From: Candidatus Dormiibacterota bacterium
Lineage (GTDB): Bacteria > Chloroflexota > Dormibacteria > UBA8260
Length of the DNA: 9,428 bases
Assembly: GCA_955652545.1 (NCBI GenBank)
Contig: CATPCA010000333.1
Coordinates: 1-9,428 of the forward strand
Reading direction: 5' to 3'
The notes below the pieces were generated by a model, which did no database searches, was not told the origin of the DNA, and worked only from the letters and a program-made list of their open reading frames with translations. Positions 1 to 5,748 of the stretch are shown here, one piece after another (position 1 is the stretch's first letter; each line of letters opens with the position of its first letter). A program made the position numbers and the translations under genes.

Positions 1-360
1 CCGCAGCACCGCGCGAAGCCGGGCGAGCAGCTCGTCGGCGCCGAACGGCTTGGTGAGGTAGTCGTCGGCGCCGAGGTCGAGCGCGCGCACCTTGTCGCGC
101 TCCTCGCCCCGCGCGGAGATGACGATCACCGACGGCTGGCGCCGCCCCTCGATCTCCTGGAGAATCTGCCAGCCGTCGACGAACGGCAGCCCGATGTCGA
201 GCAGCACCACGTCGTACGGCTCCGCGCGCAGTCGCTGCGCCGCCTGGATGCCGTCCGGGACCACGTCGACGGCGAAGCCGCTGTCGCGCAGGACCGCGGC
301 GATCGACTGGCGCAGCGCTCGATCGTCCTCGGCAAGGAGGATGTGGGCCGCGTCGCTCAT
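1..360 (-). CDS. OmpR/KdpE-type response regulator, N-terminal receiver domain (partial, cut by left edge)
   Basis: Reading leftward from the ATG at 358-360, all 120 codons to the window edge are open and give a complete receiver domain. It starts MSDAAHILLAEDD. The acidic pocket is D12/D13, the likely phospho-acceptor is D55 in VVLLDIGLP, the switch Ser is S82 in VIVISARG, and the conserved Lys is K104 in YLTKPF. This spacing is that of OmpR/PhoB/KdpE regulators, which normally continue into a winged-helix DNA-binding domain; that part lies outside the window, so the output domain is inferred. The start overlaps the stop of the upstream histidine kinase in an ATGA, so the two are almost certainly co-translated and a cognate pair. 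It would take phosphate from the kinase and act as a cytoplasmic transcription factor. The regulon is unknown. Confidence 0.93.
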   Translation of the reverse strand, partial: MSDAAHILLAEDDRALRQSIAAVLRDSGFAVDVVPDGIQAAQRLRAEPYDVVLLDIGLPFVDGWQILQEIEGRRQPSVIVISARGEERDKVRALDLGADDYLTKPFGADELLARLRAVLR

Positions 361-1511
361 GCGCGCGGAAGGGAGAAGGCGAACCTGCCTCCCTCACCGG
401 GACCCGGCTCCTCGAGCCACACCCGGCCGCCCTGGGCGGTGACCAGCCCCCGGACGATCGGCAGCCCCAAGCCGGTGCCGCCGGTGCCGCGGACGAAGCG
501 CTCGAAGATCCGCTCGCGGAGCTCCGCCGGGACGCCCGGGCCGGCGTCGATGACGCGCACGACCGCGCCGTCTCCGTTGAGCTCGGCGGAGACCGTGACC
601 GCCGTGCCGGGCGGCGCGAAGTGGTCGGCATTGGCAAGGAGGTTGTCGATGACCTGGCCGAGCCGGTCCCAATCGGCGCGGACCTCCGGCGTCGCCATCG
701 CGACGTGGACCTCGACTCGTCGCTGCGGGCTGACCAGCCGCAGCCGCGCGACGGCGGCATCGAGAGCGTCGCCAAGGTCGACAGCGTCGAGCTGCAGGTC
801 GATGGCGCCCCCCTCGATGCGAGCCATGTCGAGCATGTCGGACACCAGCCGGGCCAGTCGTCGCGAGGCGGCGGCAACCTCTTCGAGCTCGTCCCGAAGA
901 GCAGCGGGCAGGTCGTCGCGGCGCAGGACGGCGGTGGCGCCGGTGAGGATGCCGCCGAGCGGCGTGCGCAGCTCATGGGAGACGTTGGCGAAGAACTCGT
1001 GGCGGACCTGGTCGGTCTCCTCGAGGAGTTGAACCTGGCGATCGCGCTCGGCGAGCCGGGCGGCGATCTCGGCAGCCTCGGACTGCTCGCGGTTGAGCCG
1101 GGCGAGGTCGAGGTTGGCACGCTGCAGCTCGGCGGCCAGCGCCTGCGATCGCAGTTGCGTGTTGCGTCGCAGCGAGCCGAGTGTTCCGACGATGCCCGCC
1201 GCTCCGAGGAAGACGCCCAGGTTGACCACGTCCTCGCTATTGGCGATCGACAGGGTGTGCGTCGGCGGCACGAAGAGGTAGTCGACCAGCGCGAAGCCGA
1301 GGGCTGCCGACACCAGCGCCGGGCCGATCCCGCTGGTCACGCCGAGGACGGCGACGATCGACAGATAGAGGAAGGCATAGTCGCGCGGGTTGTTGAAGCT
1401 CACGCCGACGAGCAGCAGTGTCAGTGCGGTCGGGGCGGCGAGCGCGGATGCATACGCCGCCACCGTCACGGCGGAGCGCGGCAGGGTGTGGCGGGCCATC
1501 GCCGCCATCAT
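357..1511 (-). CDS. Membrane sensor histidine kinase with KdpD-like DUF4118 domain
   Basis: The 384-residue protein has four hydrophobic segments in roughly residues 15-112, including the GIGPALVSAALGFALVDYLF stretch typical of the KdpD membrane domain (DUF4118). A charged helical, probably coiled-coil linker follows (about 115-168). The HisKA phospho-acceptor box is FFANVSHELRTPL with H179. The HATPase domain has an N box (N290, N294 in DNLLANADHFAPP), a G1 box (D322, G324, G326), an F box (FERF, 336-339) and a G2 box GTGLGL (345-350). It should autophosphorylate and pass phosphate to the receiver protein whose ATG overlaps its TGA. It lacks the large N-terminal KdpD and Usp domains of true KdpD, and no kdp pump genes are in view, so potassium sensing is not claimed. 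Three closely spaced ATGs (codons 1, 2 and 5) compete as start, none with a clear Shine-Dalgarno. An in-frame stop lies eight codons upstream. Confidence 0.93.
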   Translation of the reverse strand: MMAAMARHTLPRSAVTVAAYASALAAPTALTLLLVGVSFNNPRDYAFLYLSIVAVLGVTSGIGPALVSAALGFALVDYLFVPPTHTLSIANSEDVVNLGVFLGAAGIVGTLGSLRRNTQLRSQALAAELQRANLDLARLNREQSEAAEIAARLAERDRQVQLLEETDQVRHEFFANVSHELRTPLGGILTGATAVLRRDDLPAALRDELEEVAAASRRLARLVSDMLDMARIEGGAIDLQLDAVDLGDALDAAVARLRLVSPQRRVEVHVAMATPEVRADWDRLGQVIDNLLANADHFAPPGTAVTVSAELNGDGAVVRVIDAGPGVPAELRERIFERFVRGTGGTGLGLPIVRGLVTAQGGRVWLEEPGPGEGGRFAFSLPRA

Positions 1512-1535
1512 GAACGCGCCGGCTCGCCGCGTTCA
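1511..1535 (-). promoter_or_regulatory. Inverted repeat at the histidine kinase start
   Basis: TGAACGCG (1511-1518) and CGCGTTCA (1528-1535) are perfect 8-bp inverted arms around a 9-base spacer. On the coding (minus) strand the hairpin ends on the A of the kinase ATG. It lies in the 53-bp gap between the lipoprotein stop and the kinase, where no Shine-Dalgarno is visible. It could lower kinase translation, weakly attenuate read-through from the lipoprotein gene, or be a chance match in GC-rich DNA. There is no U-tract, so it is not a canonical terminator. Confidence 0.4.
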
Positions 1536-1564
1536 CAGCGAGCAGGCGCCTCAGGGATGGGCGG

Positions 1565-2776
1565 TCAGGCGAGGCCGATGACGTTGAACGACTGGTTGAA
1601 CACGGTGCGGACGCTGCCCGTTGTCGGATCGACGGCGACCACCGTGTTGGTGCTGCCTGCGCCGTGGGCAACGGTGAGGGTGGCGAGGATGCTTCCGTCG
1701 GCCAGCCAGGCGACGGGGGAGAGGCCGGTGCGGCCCACGCTGATCGCGTTGCCAGTCCGGATGTCCATGACGCGCATGGTGGTCTGGGGACGCCAGTCAG
1801 TTGCGCCGCAGCCACCCGCGGTGGTCGGCACCGTGGCATAGGCGAGCGTTGAGCCATTGAAGGTGGCGGCGCCGCCGACGTTCTTGCCCGAGAGCGCGAA
1901 CTGGGTGGTGTGTGATCCGTTGACAAACCGGAGGCTGTCGGATGCGCCGGTCAACGTCCGGTGGAAACACGCCAGGGTGGCGTCCGAGCCGATGCCGGAG
2001 AGCGGGCACGATTCGGACGTGCCAAGGGGTGTCGCCATGCCGGTCACGGGGTCGACGAAGGCGGTGTACGTTGCGGTCATCTGCATGTCGAACGGCGTCC
2101 CGCAGCCGCAGCCGCCGAGCGGCTGGCGCTCGATCAGGATGCCCCGGGCAGTCCACGACAACAGGTAGTACTGCCATGCCTCGGCGGTGGTGTCGACGAT
2201 GAGGCGCGCGGGCTGCCCGATGGCGCCGCGGTAGATGCGGTCGGTGGTGATGCCCTTGACGGTCGAGGTGGTGGCGTACGCCCACTGCGAGCCGTCCGGG
2301 GAGAGCACGACACGACCCGATTCGGTGAGCGGCACCGTGGCCAGCGTGGTCACAACACCGTGCTCATCGAGGCTGCGCAGCTTGCCGCCGGTCACCCAGT
2401 AGGCGGCCCGCGGGCCGACGCTGATCGTCCACCGGGCGTCCGGTGGAACGTGGGTCGAGGCGAGGACGCGGCCGTTGCCTGTCACCAGCGCGACCTCGAG
2501 CGGGCCGCTCGGAGCGTTCTCGTTGGCGAGGGCGATGACCGATGGCGGCGGCGGCGGTGTCGTCGCCACGGGCGGTGTGGCGGTGGGCAGTGATGGCGCG
2601 GCCGGCGCTTGCGTGGCCGCAGGCGCTGCCGTGGCGTTCGCCAGCGCCTGGACGTCTTTCGTTCCACCAGCTGGGGCGGAGGTCGGTGTCCCGCTGCGCA
2701 GGACACCCGCTGTGACCCCGCAGCCAGTGACGACAAGTCCGGCGGCCACCAGGAGGGTCAGGCGCTTGGCAGTCAC
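1565..2776 (-). CDS. Secreted lipoprotein, beta-propeller-like (function unknown)
   Basis: I place the start at the GTG at 2774-2776. GGGAG lies 7 bases upstream of it (2784-2788), and the product then opens with a clean lipoprotein signal, MTAKRLTLLVAAGLVVTGC, with Cys19 as the probable lipidated residue. An ATG at 2819-2821 would add 15 polar residues before the signal and looks wrong. Residues 28-80 are a Pro/Ala/Thr-rich linker. Residues 90-403 show repeated short beta-strand/turn blocks such as LSPDGSQWAYAT, MDIRTGNAISVG, AWLADGSILATL and VDPTTGSVRTVF, which resemble WD40/TolB-like propeller blades. Several cysteines (GGCGCG near 223-225, C257, C270, C323) could form extracytoplasmic disulfides. 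The protein should be anchored outside the membrane. The kinase gene follows 53 bp downstream on the same strand, so it may be a sensor accessory, though this is inference. No enzyme motif was recognised. Confidence 0.85.
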   Translation of the reverse strand: MTAKRLTLLVAAGLVVTGCGVTAGVLRSGTPTSAPAGGTKDVQALANATAAPAATQAPAAPSLPTATPPVATTPPPPPSVIALANENAPSGPLEVALVTGNGRVLASTHVPPDARWTISVGPRAAYWVTGGKLRSLDEHGVVTTLATVPLTESGRVVLSPDGSQWAYATTSTVKGITTDRIYRGAIGQPARLIVDTTAEAWQYYLLSWTARGILIERQPLGGCGCGTPFDMQMTATYTAFVDPVTGMATPLGTSESCPLSGIGSDATLACFHRTLTGASDSLRFVNGSHTTQFALSGKNVGGAATFNGSTLAYATVPTTAGGCGATDWRPQTTMRVMDIRTGNAISVGRTGLSPVAWLADGSILATLTVAHGAGSTNTVVAVDPTTGSVRTVFNQSFNVIGLA

Positions 2777-2889
2777 GACAATGCTCCCGCTCGACGCCGC
2801 GATTGCGACGTTCTGACCCATCCAACGCGGGCGCGACGGAAAGGGATACGAAGTCCTGATCTTTGGTCCGGGGGGTCACACTGCTGGAC
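2777..2889. promoter_or_regulatory. Divergent intergenic region between lipoprotein and acetyltransferase genes
   Basis: This 113-bp gap separates two divergently read genes, so it should hold promoters for both strands. The only signal I can place is the GGGAG Shine-Dalgarno (2784-2788) for the lipoprotein GTG. A run of six G (2870-2875) precedes the acetyltransferase start at a longer than ideal distance. No convincing -35/-10 pair was found on either strand. Confidence 0.4.
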
Positions 2890-3729
2890 GTGAGTGAGAA
2901 GGATGCAGTAGACGGCGCGGCGGACCCGGTCACGGCGGCCGCGATCACAAGTGGTCTCGAACAGCTTGGCCTGCCTCGCGGAGCAACTGTCCTTGTGCAC
3001 TCCTCCCTCTCTGCCCTGGGCTGGGTCGCCGGCGGCAGTCAGGCCGTTGTCGTGGCCCTGGTGGATGCCGTTGGTCCGTCCGGCACGTTGGTCATGCCCA
3101 CCCAGTCGGGCAACCTGAGCGACCCGGCGCAGTGGTCCAACCCACCCGTACCGGAACACTGGTGGGAGCCGATACGCCAACAAACACCTGCGTTTGACCG
3201 CTCCCTGACGCCAACGCTGTACATGGGAGCGATCGTTGAATGCTTCCGCCACCTTGACGGGGTGCGTCGCAGCGACCACCCCACCCGTTCCTTTGCGGCA
3301 GTGGGCCCTGGCGCCGACAGCATCGTCGGAGCTCACGAACTGACGCAGGGCTTTGGCGAGCATTCACCTCTGGGCCGCCTCTATGCCGCGGATGCATGGG
3401 TGCTCCTGCTGGGCGTCGGTCACGCCAACAACACGTCCCTGCACCTGGCCGAATACCGAGCCAGCTATCCAGGCAAGGAGTGGATCAAGCAGGGATCTCC
3501 GATGACGGTGGACGGACGACCTCAATGGGTCGAGTACGCGGAGTTGGACGGTGACAGTTCCGACTTCGAAGCGCTCGGGGAAGCGTTCGCGAAGACCGGA
3601 GGCGAGCTGCAGACGCTCATCGGAATGGGAACGGCGCGACTCATGCGACAGCGTTCTCTCGTCGACTTTGGGGTGCGGTGGTTCGAGGAGCACAGACGAT
3701 CGCCGCGGTCCGCTGAGACGAGCAGCTAG
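2890..3729 (+). CDS. AAC(3)/YokD-type antibiotic N-acetyltransferase family protein
   Basis: The product (279 aa from the GTG at 2890) matches the aminoglycoside 3-N-acetyltransferase fold family (Antibiotic_NAT) along its length. Landmarks in order are VLVHSSLSALGWVAGG, GTLVMPTQSGNLSDP, NPPVPEHWWEPIR, SDHPTRSFAAVGPGA, HSPLGRLY, VLLLGVGHANNTSLHLAEY and a C-terminal VDFGVRWFEEH. This order, including the PPVPEHWW segment, is what I recall of Bacillus YokD. Family members move acetyl from acetyl-CoA to an amine, in some cases position 3 of 2-deoxystreptamine aminoglycosides; many relatives have no proven drug substrate. A TTG at 2863 is an alternative start adding nine residues. GTG 2890 gives a length closer to YokD, but neither has a strong Shine-Dalgarno. 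The gene stands alone between a divergent lipoprotein gene and a convergent ABM-like gene, in DNA less GC-rich than the kinase region, which is compatible with acquisition. Confidence 0.9.
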   Translation: MSEKDAVDGAADPVTAAAITSGLEQLGLPRGATVLVHSSLSALGWVAGGSQAVVVALVDAVGPSGTLVMPTQSGNLSDPAQWSNPPVPEHWWEPIRQQTPAFDRSLTPTLYMGAIVECFRHLDGVRRSDHPTRSFAAVGPGADSIVGAHELTQGFGEHSPLGRLYAADAWVLLLGVGHANNTSLHLAEYRASYPGKEWIKQGSPMTVDGRPQWVEYAELDGDSSDFEALGEAFAKTGGELQTLIGMGTARLMRQRSLVDFGVRWFEEHRRSPRSAETSS

Positions 3730-3750
3730 ACGCTCAACGCGGTGCGCCGA

Positions 3751-4056
3751 TCAGGGCAAGCTTGCGAAGACTTCATACCTGGCCGTGCTTGTGGGGCCGG
3801 CCTGTTGACCGCGGCCTGCGGCCTCGCGTGTTTCCTTGATCCGCGCCATCAGCGCGGGCATTGCCGCCGAAACAGCGTCGGCATCTCGCCAGACCATGAC
3901 CGAAAGGCGTCGGCCATTATCGCGGTCGACGACCCAGGACGCCGACACGAGCCCCACCGCGCCGCCGAACGCCGGCACAACTTCCTCGCGCACATGGCGG
4001 ATCCCTTCCTCAAGCTCCGGCCCGGACTCATCGAAAGTCGCGACTGTGAGGATCAT
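3751..4056 (-). CDS. Small ABM-like dimeric alpha/beta-barrel protein (hypothetical)
   Basis: The start is the ATG at 4054-4056, where GGAG lies seven bases upstream on the coding strand; a longer frame from 4101 would add 15 residues (MMAAVAGARPPRSSA) that do not look conserved. The 101-residue product begins MILTVATFDESGPELEEGI. It alternates strand and helix as in antibiotic biosynthesis monooxygenase-like (ferredoxin-like, dimeric barrel) proteins: a strand MILTVATF, a helix with HVREEVVPAF, a strand GAVGLVSASWVVD, a strand RRLSVMVW, a helix AVSAAMPALMARIKETRE and a final strand ARYEVFAS. No catalytic residue is diagnostic in this fold, so the activity is unknown; small quinol or heme-type monooxygenation or a non-enzymatic role are both possible. 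It converges tail to tail on the acetyltransferase with only 21 bp between stops, and no terminator hairpin is seen there. Confidence 0.75.
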   Translation of the reverse strand: MILTVATFDESGPELEEGIRHVREEVVPAFGGAVGLVSASWVVDRDNGRRLSVMVWRDADAVSAAMPALMARIKETREAAGRGQQAGPTSTARYEVFASLP

Positions 4057-4154
4057 GGCGCTGCTCCGTGGAGGCCGGGCTCCTGCGACTGCCGCCATCA
4101 CTCAGGCCCACTGTCTCTTTGTCCGAGAAGGTACATCACGGCGGGCAGCACCCT

Positions 4155-4176
4155 GTGCATAACCGGTGCATAACGG
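4155..4176. repeat. Two tandem 11-bp repeats (GTGCATAAC core)
   Basis: GTGCATAAC occurs at 4155-4163 and again at 4166-4174, an exact 11-bp period (GTGCATAACCG then GTGCATAACGG). One period is about one helical turn, so two protein copies could bind on the same face. It lies about 100 bp upstream of the minus-strand ABM-like gene and 230 bp before the ArsR gene. An operator or an upstream activator site is possible. Two copies alone are weak evidence. Confidence 0.45.
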
Positions 4177-4318
4177 TGTTGACAGCCCGGACGGCCCCGC
4201 CGACCTGTGACGCCGGACACCGACTCCTGCGGGCTGGAAGTGGTCATGATGACGATGTACCGAGGTCGAAAGAGCTCGCTGGGCAGCCTGGCGCCATCTC
4301 GCGCTCCCGCGGTATCCA

Positions 4319-4352
4319 GGACGGTGCCCGGTCGATCACCGGGCCACCGTCC
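4319..4352. repeat. Strong 14-bp imperfect hairpin upstream of the ArsR operon
   Basis: The left arm GGACGGTGCCCGGT (4319-4332) pairs with a right arm made of ACCGGG (4338-4343) and CACCGTCC (4345-4352), leaving one bulged C at 4344 and a 5-base loop CGATC. Fourteen pairs, mostly G-C, would make a very stable stem. No T-run follows on either strand, so it is not a canonical intrinsic terminator. It may be a transcription barrier, a REP-like element or a binding site. Confidence 0.6.
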
Positions 4353-4366
4353 CCATCTTCGAAGAC

Positions 4367-4396
4367 TTGAACACGGACGCGCGGCTCGGATATCAT
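4367..4396 (+). promoter_or_regulatory. Predicted leaderless promoter of the ArsR operon
   Basis: TTGAAC (4367-4372) and TATCAT (4391-4396) resemble -35 and -10 boxes, with an 18-bp spacer and one or two mismatches each to the consensus. Transcription starting about seven to nine bases after the -10 would begin on or next to the ATG at 4405. This fits the absence of a Shine-Dalgarno before that ATG and suggests a leaderless mRNA. Confidence 0.55.
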
Positions 4397-4414
4397 TCAA
4401 CGATATGGTTGAAT
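4395..4414. promoter_or_regulatory. Probable ArsR-family operator overlapping -10 and start codon
   Basis: ATTCAACGATATGGTTGAAT is a 20-bp palindrome with perfect 7-bp arms (4395-4401 and 4408-4414) around GATATG; within the spacer only the outer G-G pair breaks symmetry. Imperfect AT-rich inverted repeats at their own promoter are the usual sites for ArsR-type repressors. Here the palindrome overlaps the -10 end and contains the repressor's ATG, so bound protein would block RNA polymerase directly. Confidence 0.7.
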
Positions 4415-4737
4415 ATCGCCCTGGCCTGGATCGAACATACAGGGCTCTCGCCAACCCCGTCCGCCGTGAGCTGCTCGCGCTCCTTCGCGCGGGCCAGGCA
4501 CGGGTCACGGACCTCGCCGAGCCCTTCGATATATCGCTCGCAGCAGCCTCCAAGCACCTCCAGGTCCTTGAAAACGCCGGACTCGTCAGCCGCACGGTGG
4601 TCGGCCGTGATCACCTGATGGCTCTTGAGTCTCAGCCCCTGGTCGAGGCGCGCGACTGGATCGACAGCTATCGCTCGTTCTGGGAATCCCGGATCGACGC
4701 ACTGGAAGCACAACTTCGCCGAAAGGCACAGTCGTGA
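4405..4737 (+). CDS. ArsR-family winged-helix repressor (SRPBCC-associated type)
   Basis: The 110-residue product starts at ATG 4405, beginning MVEYRPGLDRTYRALANPVR. RALANPVRRELLALL (13-27) is the typical first helix region. VTDLAEPFDISLAAASKHLQVLENAGLV (34-61) is the helix-turn-helix with its recognition helix, followed by the wing SRTVVGRDHLMAL. The C-terminal helix SYRSFWESRIDALEAQL is characteristic of ArsR proteins that accompany SRPBCC (AHSA1-like) genes. The ELCVCD-type metal site of ArsR/SmtB sensors is absent, so metal sensing is unlikely and the inducer is unknown. The TGA overlaps the GTG of the next gene by four bases (GTGA), so the two are co-translated. The palindrome on the start codon implies negative autoregulation. 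A longer frame from 4207 is open but not protein-like. Confidence 0.93.
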   Translation: MVEYRPGLDRTYRALANPVRRELLALLRAGQARVTDLAEPFDISLAAASKHLQVLENAGLVSRTVVGRDHLMALESQPLVEARDWIDSYRSFWESRIDALEAQLRRKAQS

Positions 4738-5186
4738 GCGACCTCGCACGAATCTCTGACCAACGGTCGGTGAGGGTCAACCGTCTGCTGCCTGCCCGGA
4801 TCGACGAGGTCTATGCCGCGTGGACGGATCCAGCGTTCATGTGCCGCTGGTTCTCACCGACCGGTAGGGCAGAGGTCGAAGTCGATGTGAGAGTGGGTGG
4901 CTCACTACGTGTCGTGATGCTCGGCGACGGAATGCGGATCGATCACGCCGGCGAGTACCTGGTTGTCGAGCCCCCCCGCTGCCTGAAATTCACCTGGCAT
5001 TCACCCTACACCGGACATGAGTCCAGTGTCGTCACCGTGGTGCTCACGCCGCGAGGAGAGCACACCCATCTGGCGCTGTCCCACGACCGACTCCCACCGG
5101 AGACGGCCGAATCTCATGAAGGTGGATGGACGTCGATCGTGGCGCACCTGGCCTCGGCATTGGGTGGGTTGACGTCGCCACACTAG
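4734..5186 (+). CDS. SRPBCC (AHSA1/START-like) domain protein
   Basis: The 150-residue product starts with GTG at 4734, overlapping the ArsR stop. Features of the AHSA1-like branch are RVNRLLPARIDEVYAAWTDPAFMCRWF (14-40), the VGGSLRVVM turn (54-62), the strand GEYLVVEPPRCLKFTW (73-88), SSVVTVVLTP (97-106) and the C-terminal helix GWTSIVAHLASALGGL (131-146). The fold is a helix-grip cup that binds hydrophobic ligands. In this operon type the protein is encoded right after its ArsR repressor, but the ligand and reaction are generally unknown. It contains no obvious catalytic motif. The coupling to the repressor suggests the two respond to the same signal, possibly with this protein binding or altering the inducing compound; that last step is inference. 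Confidence 0.9.
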   Translation: MSDLARISDQRSVRVNRLLPARIDEVYAAWTDPAFMCRWFSPTGRAEVEVDVRVGGSLRVVMLGDGMRIDHAGEYLVVEPPRCLKFTWHSPYTGHESSVVTVVLTPRGEHTHLALSHDRLPPETAESHEGGWTSIVAHLASALGGLTSPH

Positions 5187-5202
5187 GAGGAGCTCACACC
5201 GA

Positions 5203-5649
5203 ATGGCTGTTGACGTCACCACAGAAATCAACATCGACCGTCCCCGCACCGAAGTGGCCGCATACGTCACGGATCCCGACAACGCAACGGCGTGGTACGA
5301 GAACATCAAGGCTGTCGAGTGGAAATCGCCGAAGCCCGTCGCCGTTGGCTCGCGGATGGCATTTGTCGCTCAGTTCCTGGGACGGCGTCTCAGCTACACG
5401 TACGAAATGAACCAACTCGTCCCGGCCGAACGGCTCGTGATGAGCACCGCCGAAGGGCCGTTTCCAATGGAGACGACCTACACCTGGGACGACACCTCTG
5501 GCGGAGGGACGAGAATGACACTGCGCAACCGGGGGGAACCAGCAGGATTCGCACGAGTCGCAGCCCCCGTGATGGCGGCCGCTATGCGCCGGGCCAACCG
5601 CAAGGATCTCCGTCGACTCAAGGCCATTCTCGAGGCCCGACATTCCTGA
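5203..5649 (+). CDS. Second SRPBCC protein, polyketide cyclase/dehydrase-like
   Basis: The 148-residue product starts at ATG 5203. AGGAGG (5185-5190), overlapping the stop of the preceding gene, lies 12 bases upstream. MAVDVTTEINIDRPRTEVAAYV (1-22), DPDNATAWYENIKAVEW (25-40), VGSRMAFVAQFLGRRLSYTYEMNQLVPAERLVM (48-80), a strand METTYTWDD and GGGTRMTLRNRGEP followed by a long C-terminal helix match the START-like SRPBCC fold of the polyketide cyclase/dehydrase group. It is clearly a different subfamily from the neighbour, not a recent duplicate. It probably completes the ArsR operon: same strand, 16-bp gap, no terminator between. It should be a cytoplasmic binder of small hydrophobic molecules; the ligand is unknown. 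Confidence 0.88.
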   Translation: MAVDVTTEINIDRPRTEVAAYVTDPDNATAWYENIKAVEWKSPKPVAVGSRMAFVAQFLGRRLSYTYEMNQLVPAERLVMSTAEGPFPMETTYTWDDTSGGGTRMTLRNRGEPAGFARVAAPVMAAAMRRANRKDLRRLKAILEARHS

Positions 5650-5748
5650 GCCAAGCGACAACATCGTCCGGAAGGAAGACGGGGTCGCCACACCGGTTCT
5701 CCTCGTCGTCTACAAGCCGACGAACTGCGCTAGGGAGCGGCCGGATGC

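Larger units (their letters stand above)
4057..4404. other. Regulatory intergenic region between divergent ABM-like gene and ArsR operon
   Basis: About 350 bp with no convincing gene. A plus-strand frame stays open from 4207 into the ArsR gene, but its upstream part is Arg/Ser/Pro-rich shadow sequence, and the true ArsR start at 4405 is marked by homology and promoter. The gap holds the Shine-Dalgarno for the minus-strand gene, an 11-bp tandem repeat (4155-4176), an isolated TTGACA (4179-4184), a strong hairpin (4319-4352), a 10-bp palindrome TCTTCGAAGA (4356-4365) and the ArsR promoter. Confidence 0.6.

Noticed and set aside
357..1511. Naming the kinase and regulator kdpD and kdpE
   Set aside because: Only the DUF4118 membrane part is KdpD-like. 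The KdpD N-terminal domains and kdpABC are not seen, so a gene symbol is not justified.
621..1841. Long plus-strand open frame (406 codons) opposite the kinase and lipoprotein genes
   Set aside because: It is a GC-rich shadow of the minus-strand genes. The minus frames carry H, N, G1 and G2 boxes and a lipoprotein signal, while this frame shows no domain.
1237..1926. Minus-strand frame of 229 codons spanning the lipoprotein end and kinase start
   Set aside because: Arg/Ser/Pro-rich shadow frame overlapping two well supported genes.
2777..2821. Upstream ATG start for the lipoprotein (2819-2821)
   Set aside because: It adds 15 mostly polar and small residues before the signal peptide. The GTG at 2776 has GGGAG at 7-base spacing and gives a normal lipoprotein signal.
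4179..4207. Plus-strand TTGACA as a -35 box
   Set aside because: No -10-like hexamer lies 16-19 bp downstream, so it is not called as a promoter.
4207..4404. N-terminal extension of the ArsR protein from an upstream start
   Set aside because: The extension is low-complexity and would run through a hairpin, the promoter and the operator. The conserved domain and leaderless promoter place the start at 4405.
5703..5723. TCGTCG / CGACGA inverted repeat as a terminator for the membrane-protein pair
   Set aside because: Only six pairs with a 9-base loop and no T-run on the relevant strand, too weak to call.
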